This document shows, piece by piece, positions 1 to 7,720 of a DNA stretch of 19,372 bases (positions within the stretch are counted from its first letter, which is position 1; each line of letters opens with the position of its first letter). Made by a program: the position numbers and the translations under genes. Source of the stretch: Oscillospiraceae bacterium. GTDB lineage: Bacteria > Bacillota_A > Clostridia > Oscillospirales > Oscillospiraceae. The DNA lies in the NCBI GenBank assembly GCA_017936985.1, contig JAGBEM010000156.1:1-19372 (forward strand). The letters are read 5' to 3'. Under the pieces are notes generated by a model. That model was not told where the DNA came from and searched no databases. It saw only the letters and a list, made by a program, of their open reading frames with translations.

Positions 1-123
1 ATCGAAGTGGGTCTTGGTCAACGCCACCCGGACAGTATTCCTGACTTGTTCGGGGCAAAAAGGGAAGCGGCCGGGCATCTGGTTCCGGCTCAGGGCCTGT
101 GCCTGACGGAGGTGAGGTATTGA
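1..123 (+). CDS. truA: tRNA pseudouridine synthase A (TruA), C-terminal end only
   Basis: Frame 1 is open from the first base to a TGA at 121-123 and gives about 40 residues. They contain the typical TruA C-terminal signature, with AAGHLVPAQGLCLTEVRY just before the stop, matching the family pattern AGHTAPAxGLxLxxVxY. TruA converts uridines 38-40 of the tRNA anticodon arm to pseudouridine in the cytoplasm. The catalytic aspartate and most of the enzyme lie upstream of the window, so completeness cannot be judged. The stop overlaps the TTG start of the following gene, which suggests translational coupling. The identification rests on a short but distinctive C-terminus. Confidence 0.85.
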   Translation: MEVGLGQRHPDSIPDLFGAKREAAGHLVPAQGLCLTEVRY

Positions 124-461
124 ACATTCAAATCTTTGGCAAAAGCAAATGCTTTGACACCAAAAAAGCAGAGCGGTATTTCAAAGAACGCAGGATCAAA
201 TACCAAAGCGTTGATCTTCTGCGGTTCGGTTTGTCTGGCAAGGAATTTGACAGCGTGCTCCGGGCGGTGGGCGGTATCGACAATCTGATCGACTGGGACA
301 GTAAGTCACCTGAGGTGACGCTGCTTAAGTACATGGATGACAAAACCGCCAAAGAAGACAAGGTTTTCGATCATCCGGAGATCATTAAAACGCCTATTGT
401 GCGAAATGGAAAACAAGCCACTGTGGGCTACTGCCCGGATATATGGGCTAATTGGGAATAA
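120..461 (+). CDS. ArsC/Spx-family thioredoxin-fold protein
   Basis: The product is about 113 residues, the usual size for the ArsC/Spx/YffB family. It begins with a beta strand leading to a single cysteine at residue 11 (FGKSKCFDTKKAERYF), the place of the ArsC catalytic cysteine, followed by Lys/Arg-rich helix residues. A later KTPIVRNGK segment carries the cis-proline (TP) of the thioredoxin fold. The second cysteine of a CxxC pair is replaced, so it is either a monothiol reductase-like enzyme or a Spx-like RNA polymerase partner; the sequence does not decide. The TTG at 120 is preferred over an in-frame GTG at 99 because GGAGGTGAG (108-116) lies 7 nt upstream of TTG, and TTG overlaps the truA stop. 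A terminator follows at once. Confidence 0.8.
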   Translation: MNIQIFGKSKCFDTKKAERYFKERRIKYQSVDLLRFGLSGKEFDSVLRAVGGIDNLIDWDSKSPEVTLLKYMDDKTAKEDKVFDHPEIIKTPIVRNGKQATVGYCPDIWANWE

Positions 462-464
462 CAC

Positions 465-500
465 AAAAGCAGTTTCTTCCAAGGAAGAAACTGCTTTTTT
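465..500 (+). terminator. Rho-independent terminator after the ArsC-like gene
   Basis: AAAAGCAGTTTCTTCC (465-480) is perfectly complementary to GGAAGAAACTGCTTTT (483-498), with a 2-nt apparent loop that will open to at least 4 nt, and a run of Ts ending at 500. It begins 4 nt after the stop and closes the truA transcript. The long A/T-flanked stem could also work on the minus strand. Confidence 0.9.
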
Positions 501-513
501 ATGGTTTTTGGCA

Positions 514-535
514 TATTCATCTTGCAATATGAATA
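514..535. repeat. Inverted repeat upstream of the AGCS symporter gene
   Basis: TATTCAT (514-520) and ATGAATA (529-535) form perfect 7-nt arms around an 8-nt spacer, 27 nt upstream of the symporter start. The gap between the terminator and the ribosome binding site is only about 50 nt, so this lies where a promoter or operator should be. No convincing -10/-35 pair was found with a transcription start upstream of the ribosome binding site. The repeat could be an operator or chance in AT-rich DNA. Confidence 0.3.
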
Positions 536-561
536 AAAAAGTGGTATTCTAGGAGGACATT

Positions 562-1980
562 ATGACCAAGATTCTGCAGATGCTAAACGAATTTGTCTGG
601 GGGATCCCGGCGCTGATCCTGATTTTGGGAGTCGGCATTTATCTGACAGTTCGGACAGGCTTTGTCCAGATCCGACTGTTTCCCAGAGCCGTTGGGCTGT
701 TTTTTGACCGTTTGCGTGGCGGAAAAAGTGAGGACGGCACGGTATCTGCGTTTCAGGCCCTGTGTACAGCACTGGCAGCAACGGTAGGCACCGGTAACTT
801 AGCCGGTGTGGCTGGCGCCATTGCCATCGGCGGCCCCGGAGCTGTTTTTTGGATGTGGGTCTGCGGCTGGATCGGCATGGCTACCAAATTTGCGGAGGCG
901 ACTCTTGCGGTACGATGCCGTGTGAAGGATCCCAACGGTGACTTCGTTGGGGGCCCTATGTACATGATTCGCGGCGGAATGGGAAAAAAGTGGCAGTGGC
1001 TTGCTGTGCTCTATAGCTTTTTCGGCGTGGTTGCCGCCTTCGGTGTTGGCAATGCTACGCAGGTCAATGCAGTGGTCGGCGGTATCAATGAGGCGATCAT
1101 CGCCTTCGGCGGGCAGGAAACCAGGCTTGGAAATCTGCTGATGGGCGTTTTGCTTGCGGTTTTGATAGCTTCCATGCTGTTGGGCGGTATGCGCCGGATC
1201 GGCAAAGTGGCAGAAAGATTAGTTCCCTTTGCTTCTGCAGCGTACATTCTCTTGGGCATAATCGTGCTGATCGCCAGAGCCAATTACCTGGATGATGCAT
1301 TTATTTCTATTTTTCAGGGGGCATTTTCGCCCCGGGCAGTGACCGGAGGTGTGGTCGGATCGGCATTTTCCGTGCTTCGGGTCGGGGTTTCCCGTGGGGT
1401 TTTTACCAATGAGGCCGGCATGGGTACAGCATCCATCGCCCATGCATCTGCCAAGGTCAGTCATCCTGCAGAGCAGGGGCTGATGGGGATCATGGAAGTG
1501 TTTCTGGATACCATCGTGATCTGTACGGTGACGGCGCTGGTGATCCTGGTCAGCGGTGTGATCGTTCCCTATGGGGAGGATGTGGGCATCACGCTGACGG
1601 CCCAGGCATTCGCAGAAGTTGCCGGCAGCTGGACATCCATATTTATTGCGCTGGCGTTGTGCTGCTTTGCGATTGCAACAGTTTTGGGCTGGGGATTATA
1701 CGGCGTCCGGTGTGCACAGTTTCTGTTTGGCACAGGCGTGTGGAAGAAATTTGTGCTGTTGCAAGCTGTTACGGTGGTTTTGGGCGCGGTGCTGAAAACC
1801 GGTACTGTGTGGCTGCTCTCGGAAACTGTCAATGGTCTGATGGCCATTCCTAATTTGATCGCACTGGCGGCGCTTAGCCCGGAGCTTGCCCATCTTACCA
1901 AAGAATACAAACAAAGCCTGGCAGGAAAACCTGCCAAGGGAGGTACATATGAAAATTTCCATCAATGCCAACCGTTGTGA
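562..1980 (+). CDS. AGCS-family Na+/alanine(glycine) symporter
   Basis: A 472-residue integral membrane protein of the alanine/glycine:cation symporter family (450-540 residues is usual). It imports small neutral amino acids with Na+ (or H+). It starts with a hydrophobic helix after WGIPALILILGVGIYLTVRT, then has the family hallmark region at about residues 70-135: ALAATVGTGNLAGVAGAI, PGAVFWMWVCGWIGMATKFAE and GGPMYM. Further hydrophobic helices follow to about residue 445, including FTNEAGMGTASIAHA near residue 280. AGGAGG at 551-556 fixes the ATG at 562. The end overlaps the downstream aminotransferase start by 32 nt, so import and transamination are probably expressed together. The exact substrate cannot be read from the sequence. 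Confidence 0.93.
   Translation: MTKILQMLNEFVWGIPALILILGVGIYLTVRTGFVQIRLFPRAVGLFFDRLRGGKSEDGTVSAFQALCTALAATVGTGNLAGVAGAIAIGGPGAVFWMWVCGWIGMATKFAEATLAVRCRVKDPNGDFVGGPMYMIRGGMGKKWQWLAVLYSFFGVVAAFGVGNATQVNAVVGGINEAIIAFGGQETRLGNLLMGVLLAVLIASMLLGGMRRIGKVAERLVPFASAAYILLGIIVLIARANYLDDAFISIFQGAFSPRAVTGGVVGSAFSVLRVGVSRGVFTNEAGMGTASIAHASAKVSHPAEQGLMGIMEVFLDTIVICTVTALVILVSGVIVPYGEDVGITLTAQAFAEVAGSWTSIFIALALCCFAIATVLGWGLYGVRCAQFLFGTGVWKKFVLLQAVTVVLGAVLKTGTVWLLSETVNGLMAIPNLIALAALSPELAHLTKEYKQSLAGKPAKGGTYENFHQCQPL
1919..1943 (+). promoter_or_regulatory. Stem-loop and ribosome binding site at the symporter/aminotransferase junction
   Basis: TGGCAGG (1919-1925) pairs with CCTGCCA (1930-1936) around an AAAA loop, inside the last codons of the symporter. 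It is followed directly by AAGGGAGG (1936-1943), the ribosome binding site for the ATG at 1949. There is no T-run, so it is not a terminator. Its position suggests coupling of the two genes or protection of the second cistron, which is inference. Confidence 0.4.
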
Positions 1981-3154
1981 GCCCTCTCCTATGCGTAAGT
2001 TCCATCCTCTGGCGGTACAGGCACAGAAGGATGGCAAGACCATCTATCACTTAAATATCGGCCAGCCGGATCTGCAGACGCCCCAGGCGTATTTTGATGC
2101 CGTGCGCGGTTTTGACCTGAAGACCCTGGCGTATGAGGCATCTCCCGGTGCACCGGAGCTGATCAATGCCATTCGCAGCTATTATCGGGATCTGGGTGTG
2201 GAACTGAGCAACAATGATGTGCTGGTGACCACCGGCGGCAGTGAAGCGCTGCTGCTGACGTGCCTGAGCATTCTGGATCCTTATACTGAGGTCATCATTC
2301 CGGAGCCTTATTACCCCAACTATACTACCTTCGTCCATGCAGCCGGCGGTCGGATCCGCGCGCTACACACCTGTCCGGAGGAAGGCTACCACTATGCTGA
2401 CCGCAAGCGCATCGAAAGCCTGATCACCAGCAATACCCGCGCCATTCTGATCACCAATCCCGGAAACCCCACTGGTGTGGTGCTTTCCCGGAAGGAAATG
2501 CGGATGATTGCGGATATTGCCAAGAAGCATGATCTGTTCCTCATTTGCGACGAGGTGTATCGTGAATTCTGTTACGACGATAAATTCGGCGTGCCTACCA
2601 TGGCCAGATTTGACGATATCGATGAGAATCTGGTCATTATCGATTCCGTGTCCAAGCGGTTCTCCGCCTGTGGCGCACGGGTTGGCTGCGTTGTGACCAA
2701 GAATAAGGAATTGCAGCGTGCGCTGCTGAAGTTCTGCCAGTCCAGACTTTCTGTTGCTACCATTGACCAGGTTGGTGCTGCTGCACTGTACAGCGTGGAT
2801 AAAGATTTTTATCGCAGATCTAAGGAAGAGTACCGGCAGCGCCGTGATCTGGTGGTATCCAGACTGCGGCAAATCCCCGGCGTCATGGTGGAAGAGCCTA
2901 TGGGTGCTTTCTATGTGATGGCAAGCCTGCCTGTGGATGATGCGGACAAATTCCAACGCTGGCTGCTGGAGAGCTTTGATGATAACGGCGATACCGTCAT
3001 GTTTGCCCCCGGTGCGCCTTTCTATGAAACCCCCGGCAAGGGCATCAATGAAGTGCGTATTGCTTATGTGCGCAGTCAGAGCGAGCTGGAGCGGGCCATG
3101 GAACTGCTTGCAAAGGGTATACAGCAGTATCAAAAGGAAGTTATGGGTGCATAA
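1949..3154 (+). CDS. Class I/II PLP-dependent aminotransferase
   Basis: A 401-residue fold-type I aminotransferase, the usual length for the aspartate-aminotransferase superfamily. Visible landmarks are NIGQPDLQTP near residue 36, TTGGSEALLLT near residue 95 (phosphate-binding Gly-Ser-Glu), NPGNPTG near residue 170, CDEVYREF near residue 200, and SVSKRFSACGARVG with the PLP-binding lysine at residue 236. The C-terminal domain has the EVRIAYVRS arginine that usually binds the substrate carboxylate. It would transfer amino groups between an amino acid and a 2-oxo acid; specificity (Asp, Ala, aromatic) is not visible. The ATG at 1949, 5 nt after AAGGGAGG, is chosen over an upstream in-frame ATG at 1886 that would add 21 residues without a good ribosome binding site. 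It overlaps the symporter gene, so an amino-acid uptake and use pair is likely. Confidence 0.93.
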   Translation: MKISINANRCEPSPMRKFHPLAVQAQKDGKTIYHLNIGQPDLQTPQAYFDAVRGFDLKTLAYEASPGAPELINAIRSYYRDLGVELSNNDVLVTTGGSEALLLTCLSILDPYTEVIIPEPYYPNYTTFVHAAGGRIRALHTCPEEGYHYADRKRIESLITSNTRAILITNPGNPTGVVLSRKEMRMIADIAKKHDLFLICDEVYREFCYDDKFGVPTMARFDDIDENLVIIDSVSKRFSACGARVGCVVTKNKELQRALLKFCQSRLSVATIDQVGAAALYSVDKDFYRRSKEEYRQRRDLVVSRLRQIPGVMVEEPMGAFYVMASLPVDDADKFQRWLLESFDDNGDTVMFAPGAPFYETPGKGINEVRIAYVRSQSELERAMELLAKGIQQYQKEVMGA

Positions 3155-3160
3155 TTCCGG

Positions 3161-3190
3161 TTGACAACCCAGGCACCGAAATGGTAAAAT
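3161..3190 (+). promoter_or_regulatory. Sigma-A-type promoter of the T-box operon
   Basis: TTGACA (3161-3166) and TAAAAT (3185-3190) are separated by 18 bp, and the expected start near 3197 coincides with the first base of the T-box leader. The -35 box begins 7 nt after the aminotransferase stop. Confidence 0.85.
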
Positions 3191-3196
3191 ATGTTT

Positions 3197-3392
3197 GATC
3201 GCGAAGAACGGAAAGAGTAACAGAGATCGATCCTTCAGAGAGCTTGGACGCGTGGTGGAAGTCCGGGCAGGGGAGTGCTGTGAAAGTGCGTCCGGGAGCG
3301 ATAAATTTCATATCAAGCTATAAATGAGAGTGGAACCGCGAGTAAATAGTTACCCGCCTCTTGTACCTGTGGACAAGAGGCGGGTTGTTTTA
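3197..3392 (+). promoter_or_regulatory. T-box riboswitch, tRNA-Cys specific
   Basis: The leader carries the T-box GAGAGTGGAACCGCG (3326-3340). Stem I is closed by ATCGC near 3198 pairing with GCGAT near 3298, with GAAAGAGTA and CAGAGAGC on its 5' side. A GAAAG-TGC-G segment puts a UGC (Cys) specifier at 3287-3289. The antiterminator UGGA (3331-3334) pairs with a tRNA ending UCCA, agreeing with the U73 discriminator known for tRNA-Cys. The terminator is a perfect 13-bp stem, 3352-3364 with 3373-3385, followed by TGTTTTATT. Uncharged tRNA-Cys would stabilise the antiterminator and let transcription enter the downstream operon. Specifier assignment is inferred from position and from cysS downstream; a second TGC at 3276-3278 is a less likely alternative. 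Confidence 0.93.
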
Positions 3393-3406
3393 TTAGGAGG
3401 AGCACG

Positions 3407-3748
3407 ATGGGGCTGATTAAGAAATACTGGCGGTGTTGTGCTGACTTTTCTGGCAGAACAGAAAGGTGGACTTACTGGAAGACAATGCTGACCTGTTGGG
3501 TGCTGGGTTTCACCATTATGCTGCTGGACGCGGTGTTTTCGGTAATGATTCTGAGAACCACCACACCATTGCTTATTCTGTTTAGACTGTACAGCGTTTT
3601 GTGGATACTGACATTGCCTGCTATGACAGTGCGTCGCCTTCGGGATGCAGGCTATAGCCCTAAAAGCCTGTTTTGGATATGTGTTCCTGGTATTGGAGCG
3701 GTAGCTCTTTTGGCAAGACTATGCATGAAAAGCAAAATTGAAACATAA
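3407..3748 (+). CDS. DUF805 family small membrane protein
   Basis: A 113-residue protein with DUF805 features: an N-terminal amphipathic start KKYWRCCADFSGRTERWTYW (the F-GR-x3-x-W pattern), hydrophobic segments around residues 28-48 and 53-68, the polar TVRRLRDAGYSP motif near residue 75, and a last hydrophobic segment FWICVPGIGAVALLARL. The family is widespread and has no assigned biochemical function. The ATG at 3407 follows AGGAGG (3395-3400). It is the first gene after the tRNA-Cys T-box terminator and lies 31 nt before cysS with no terminator between, so it should be induced by low charged tRNA-Cys. A role in cysteine supply or membrane response is possible but unproven. The adjacent cysteines at about residues 10-11 are notable but not diagnostic. 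Confidence 0.85.
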   Translation: MGLIKKYWRCCADFSGRTERWTYWKTMLTCWVLGFTIMLLDAVFSVMILRTTTPLLILFRLYSVLWILTLPAMTVRRLRDAGYSPKSLFWICVPGIGAVALLARLCMKSKIET

Positions 3749-3779
3749 ATGTGTAAATTATCATATGGAGGAACCAAAT

Positions 3780-5195
3780 ATGTATCTTTATAATTCCCTT
3801 TCCCATAAGAAAGAACTTTTTGTGCCCAACAATCCTGATGTGGTGAAGATGTACACCTGCGGCCCGACGGTGTATCACTATGCCCACATCGGCAACCTGC
3901 GCACCTATATCATGGAGGATGTGCTGGAAAAGGCACTGCGCTATGAAGGCTACAATGTCAAGCGCGTTATGAATATCACGGATGTGGGGCATCTGGCAAG
4001 CGACGCCGACACCGGTGAGGATAAGATGCTCAAGGGCGCCAAGCGGGAAAATAAGTCCGTCATGGACATTGCCAAGTTCTATACTGATGCTTTCTTTGCC
4101 GACTGCGACAAGCTGAACATCAAGCGGCCGGATGTGGTGGAGCCTGCCACCAACTGCATCGATTCTTATATCGAAATGGTGCAGAAGCTTCTGGATACCG
4201 GCAAGGCATATTTTGTGGGCGGCAATGTTTACTTCGATACCTCTACGCTGGATAAATACTATGTCTTCAATGACCATGACGAAGAAGACCTGGCAACCGG
4301 CGTCCGTGAGGGCGTGGAAGAGGATACCAACAAGAAGAATAAGAATGACTTCGTTCTGTGGTTTACCAAGTCTAAGTTTGAGGACCAGGCGCTGAAATGG
4401 GATTCTCCCTGGGGCGTGGGCTATCCCGGCTGGCACATCGAGTGCTCCTGCATTTCCATGAAGCATCTGGGTGAGGATCTGGATATTCACGCCGGCGGCA
4501 TTGACAATGCGTTCCCTCACCATACCAATGAGATTGCCCAGAGCGAGAGCTATCTGGGTCACAAATGGTGTAACTACTGGTTCCATGTTCACCATCTGAA
4601 TACCGATACCGGCAAGATGTCCAAATCCAAGGGTGAGTTTTTGACGGTTTCTCTGCTGGAGAGCAAGGGTTACGACCCTATGGCTTACCGGCTGTTCTGC
4701 CTGCAGAGCCACTACCGCCGGAATCTGGTGTTCTCCTGGGAAAATCTGGACAACGCCGTGGTTGCCTATGACAAGCTGATCGCCAAGATCGCTGCGCTGA
4801 AAGAGGGCAGCGATGTGGACGAGGCGGCTTTGACAGCATTTAAGGAGAAATTCTCCAATGCGCTCAAGGGTGACTTGAACACGTCTCTGGCAGTTACAGC
4901 TCTTTACGATGTGTTGAAGGCCAAGTGCAGCGATGCTACCAAGCTGGCTGCGCTGAAGGATTTTGATACTGTTCTGTCTTTGAATCTGATCAGCGCGGCA
5001 CAGACGCTGGCGAAGAAGCAGGCGGAGGAAGAAGCTGCCAATGCCGATCCTGAGATCGATGCGCTGGTTGCCGCCCGTACCGAAGCCAAGAAGGCAAAGA
5101 ACTGGGCTGAAGCTGACCGGATCCGTGATGAACTGAAAGCCCGCGGCATCGAGATCATCGATACGCCCCAGGGTGCCAAGTGGAGAAAAGTATGA
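3780..5195 (+). CDS. cysS: Cysteinyl-tRNA synthetase
   Basis: A 471-residue class I aminoacyl-tRNA synthetase (family about 460-480) that charges tRNA-Cys with cysteine using ATP. The HIGH-type motif HIGN is at 36-39 and the KMSKS loop is at 279-283 (GKMSKSKGE). Four zinc ligands line up with the E. coli enzyme: C27 (YTCGPTVY), C222 (ECSC), H247 and E251 (HHTNE); these bind the cysteine thiol and give specificity without editing. The C-terminal part (about 345-471) is the DALR/anticodon-recognition region, ending in a Lys/Ala-rich helix. ATG at 3780 is chosen because GGAGGA (3767-3772) lies 7 nt upstream; longer in-frame starts lack a site. The gene is controlled by the upstream Cys T-box, and its stop overlaps the polA start. 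Confidence 0.98.
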   Translation: MYLYNSLSHKKELFVPNNPDVVKMYTCGPTVYHYAHIGNLRTYIMEDVLEKALRYEGYNVKRVMNITDVGHLASDADTGEDKMLKGAKRENKSVMDIAKFYTDAFFADCDKLNIKRPDVVEPATNCIDSYIEMVQKLLDTGKAYFVGGNVYFDTSTLDKYYVFNDHDEEDLATGVREGVEEDTNKKNKNDFVLWFTKSKFEDQALKWDSPWGVGYPGWHIECSCISMKHLGEDLDIHAGGIDNAFPHHTNEIAQSESYLGHKWCNYWFHVHHLNTDTGKMSKSKGEFLTVSLLESKGYDPMAYRLFCLQSHYRRNLVFSWENLDNAVVAYDKLIAKIAALKEGSDVDEAALTAFKEKFSNALKGDLNTSLAVTALYDVLKAKCSDATKLAALKDFDTVLSLNLISAAQTLAKKQAEEEAANADPEIDALVAARTEAKKAKNWAEADRIRDELKARGIEIIDTPQGAKWRKV

Positions 5196-7720
5196 AATTA
5201 ATGATCCTGGACGGAAATTCCGTCATTAACCGGGCATTTTTCGGCGTAAAGCCTCTGACCAATCGGGAGGGGCTTTATACCCATGCCATTTTCGGTTTTT
5301 TGAATATCCTGGATCGAATGGAAAAAGAAGAACAGCCGGATGCGGTTTGCGTTGCCTTTGATCTGCATGGGCCTACTTTCCGGCATCTGAAATACGATGG
5401 CTATAAGGCTACTCGTCACGGTATGCCGGAAGAACTGGCACAGCAGATGCCGGTGATGAAGGATGTGCTCCGGGCCATGAATATCCCCATTTATGAGTTC
5501 CAGGGCTGGGAAGCGGACGATGTGATCGGTACGGTTGGCAGGATCTGCTCCAACAACAGTTGGGAATGTGTGGTGGTCACGGGCGACCGGGACAGCTTGC
5601 AGCTGATCGATGAGAATGTTCACATCAAGCTGGTGATCTCCAAGCCCGGGCAGACCACGGCGACGCTGTACACGGAAGAAAAATTCCGGGAAGAGTATGG
5701 CTTTGAGCCGAAGAAAATGGTGGACTTAAAGGCACTGATGGGCGATTCTTCTGATAATATTCCCGGTGTTGCCGGTGTTGGTCCCAAGACCGCCACGGAG
5801 CTGCTGCTGAAATTCGGCAGTTTGGATGGTGTTTATGAAAATCTGGCGGATGCTTCAATTCGTCCTAAGCTCCGGGAAAAACTGGAAAACGGCAAGGAAA
5901 GTGCCTATCTTTCCTACGATCTGGCTACGATCCGTCCGGAAGCGCCCATTGACTTCGAGCCAAAGGATGCAATCATCCAGCCCTATAACAGATCTGCGCT
6001 GTATGCGTTGTTCCAGAAGCTGGAGTTTGTGAAGCTCATCGATAAGTATGGTCTGCGGGGCGCAGAACTGGATGCGCCGAAGCAGGAAATTAAGAAAATT
6101 GCTGCGCTGCCCCGGTTAGATGCCCTGCCGGAAAAGGCAGACTCCCTTGCGGTATATGTGGCACAGGATGGCTCCATTGGCGTGGCTTGGGAAACCGGCG
6201 TCTGTGCGCTGACACCTCTGGAAGCCCAGATGGGAATTTTGCTTCCGGCAGAGAAGCTTTGCTGCCATGACAGCAAGACAACTATGCACACCCTGAGCGA
6301 AATGGGTGTGGAAATTCCGGGCGTGGTGTTTGATACGGCTCTGGCTGCCTATGATCTCAATCCCAGCCAGTCGGATTATCCGGTGTCCAAGCTGGCTACC
6401 AATTTCTTAGGAGTTTCTGTTGATGACGGCGATGCCGCTGCCTGTGCGGAGGCGGTCTGGAATTTGCGCAGTGTTCTGGAAGAAGAATTGCGCAAAAATG
6501 GCATGGAAAAGCTCTATTATGAGATCGAACTGCCGCTGTGTGATGTCCTGTACCGTATGGAAAAAGAGGGCATCGCCATTGACCGCAATCAGCTGGAGCA
6601 GTTTGGCACGATGCTTTCTGAGCGGATCGATGCGTGTGAAAAGCTGATCTACAGCTATTCTGAGGGCGTTTTCAATATCAATTCCACCAAACAGCTGGGA
6701 GAACTGCTGTTTGACAAACTGGGATTGCCCCCTGTGAAGAAGACCAAGACCGGCTATTCCACCAACGCCGATGTCCTGGAAAAGCTAAAGGACAAACACC
6801 CCATCATTCCGGCGATTATGGATTACCGGATGCTGACAAAGCTGAAATCCACCTATGCAGACGGATTGCTTCATGTGATCTGCGAGGACGGGCGCATCCG
6901 CACCACCTTCCAAAATCTGGTGACGGCAACAGGACGGCTTTCTTCCACAGATCCAAACCTGCAGAATATTCCGGTGCGTACCGATCTGGGTGCGGAGATC
7001 CGGAAAATGTTCGTTCCGAAAGAAGGCTGCGTCCTGGTGGACGCGGACTACAGCCAAATCGAACTCCGGGTGCTGGCGCACATTGCCGGTGATACGGTGA
7101 TGCAGGAAGCCTTCAAAAGCGGCATGGACATTCATACGGTTACCGCTTCCCAGGTTTTCGGTGTTGCACCGGAGCAGGTGACCGCATTGCAGCGACGCCA
7201 TGCCAAGGCGGTTAACTTTGGTATTGTTTACGGCATTTCTGAGTTCTCTTTGGCGGAGGATATTGGCGTCAGCCGGTACGAAGCCAAGGACTATATCGAT
7301 AGTTATCTTGCCAATTACCAGGGCGTCCGGGATTATATGAAAAAAGTGGTTGCGGATGCCCGGGAAAAGGGCTTTACAGAAACCTTGTACGGTCGCAAGC
7401 GGTATATACCGGAGCTGAAATCCAGTAATTTCAACATCCGTCAGGGTGCGGAGCGTATTGCGCTGAATACCCCCATCCAGGGGACGGCGGCGGATCTCAT
7501 TAAGCTGGCTATGATCCGGGTGGACAAGGCGCTGACGGCCCATTATCCCCAGGCAAGACTGCTGCTGCAGGTACACGATGAACTGATCGTGGAATGCCCG
7601 GAGGAAATGGCTGCGGATGTAGCGGCGCTGGTCAGCCGGGAAATGGAGCAAGTGGCGGCTTTGCAGGTTCCTCTGACGGCAGAGGCAAAAATCGGAAAGA
7701 GCTGGTTTGATGCAAAATGA
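5192..7720 (+). CDS. polA: DNA polymerase I
   Basis: An 842-residue family A polymerase for Okazaki fragment processing and repair. The N-terminal third is a FEN-type 5'-3' nuclease (MILDGNSVINRAFFGV start, VTGDRDSLQLID, LMGDSSDNIPGVAGVGPKTA helix-hairpin-helix). The middle, about 290-430, is a degenerate 3'-5' exonuclease domain lacking the DxE exo I motif, so proofreading is probably absent, as in many Firmicutes. The polymerase domain has motif A DYSQIELR with D619, motif B RRHAKAVNFGIVYG (668-681) and motif C QVHDEL with D796. ATG at 5192 overlaps the cysS stop (ATGA) and follows GGAG (5182-5185); an in-frame GTG at 5180 is less likely. Its position behind cysS places it in the T-box transcript. 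Confidence 0.98.
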   Translation: MKLMILDGNSVINRAFFGVKPLTNREGLYTHAIFGFLNILDRMEKEEQPDAVCVAFDLHGPTFRHLKYDGYKATRHGMPEELAQQMPVMKDVLRAMNIPIYEFQGWEADDVIGTVGRICSNNSWECVVVTGDRDSLQLIDENVHIKLVISKPGQTTATLYTEEKFREEYGFEPKKMVDLKALMGDSSDNIPGVAGVGPKTATELLLKFGSLDGVYENLADASIRPKLREKLENGKESAYLSYDLATIRPEAPIDFEPKDAIIQPYNRSALYALFQKLEFVKLIDKYGLRGAELDAPKQEIKKIAALPRLDALPEKADSLAVYVAQDGSIGVAWETGVCALTPLEAQMGILLPAEKLCCHDSKTTMHTLSEMGVEIPGVVFDTALAAYDLNPSQSDYPVSKLATNFLGVSVDDGDAAACAEAVWNLRSVLEEELRKNGMEKLYYEIELPLCDVLYRMEKEGIAIDRNQLEQFGTMLSERIDACEKLIYSYSEGVFNINSTKQLGELLFDKLGLPPVKKTKTGYSTNADVLEKLKDKHPIIPAIMDYRMLTKLKSTYADGLLHVICEDGRIRTTFQNLVTATGRLSSTDPNLQNIPVRTDLGAEIRKMFVPKEGCVLVDADYSQIELRVLAHIAGDTVMQEAFKSGMDIHTVTASQVFGVAPEQVTALQRRHAKAVNFGIVYGISEFSLAEDIGVSRYEAKDYIDSYLANYQGVRDYMKKVVADAREKGFTETLYGRKRYIPELKSSNFNIRQGAERIALNTPIQGTAADLIKLAMIRVDKALTAHYPQARLLLQVHDELIVECPEEMAADVAALVSREMEQVAALQVPLTAEAKIGKSWFDAK

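Noticed and set aside
522..550. TTGCAA and TATTCT with a 17-bp spacer before the symporter gene
   Set aside because: The implied start near 557 would lie after the AGGAGG site at 551-556, so the transcript would lose its ribosome binding site.
2363..3133. 256-codon open frame on the minus strand
   Set aside because: It is antisense to the aminotransferase, with no initiation site and no domain pattern.
3660..4712. 350-codon open frame on the minus strand
   Set aside because: It lies antisense to cysS, has no ribosome binding site and gives no recognisable domains; the plus strand carries a complete synthetase with all motifs.
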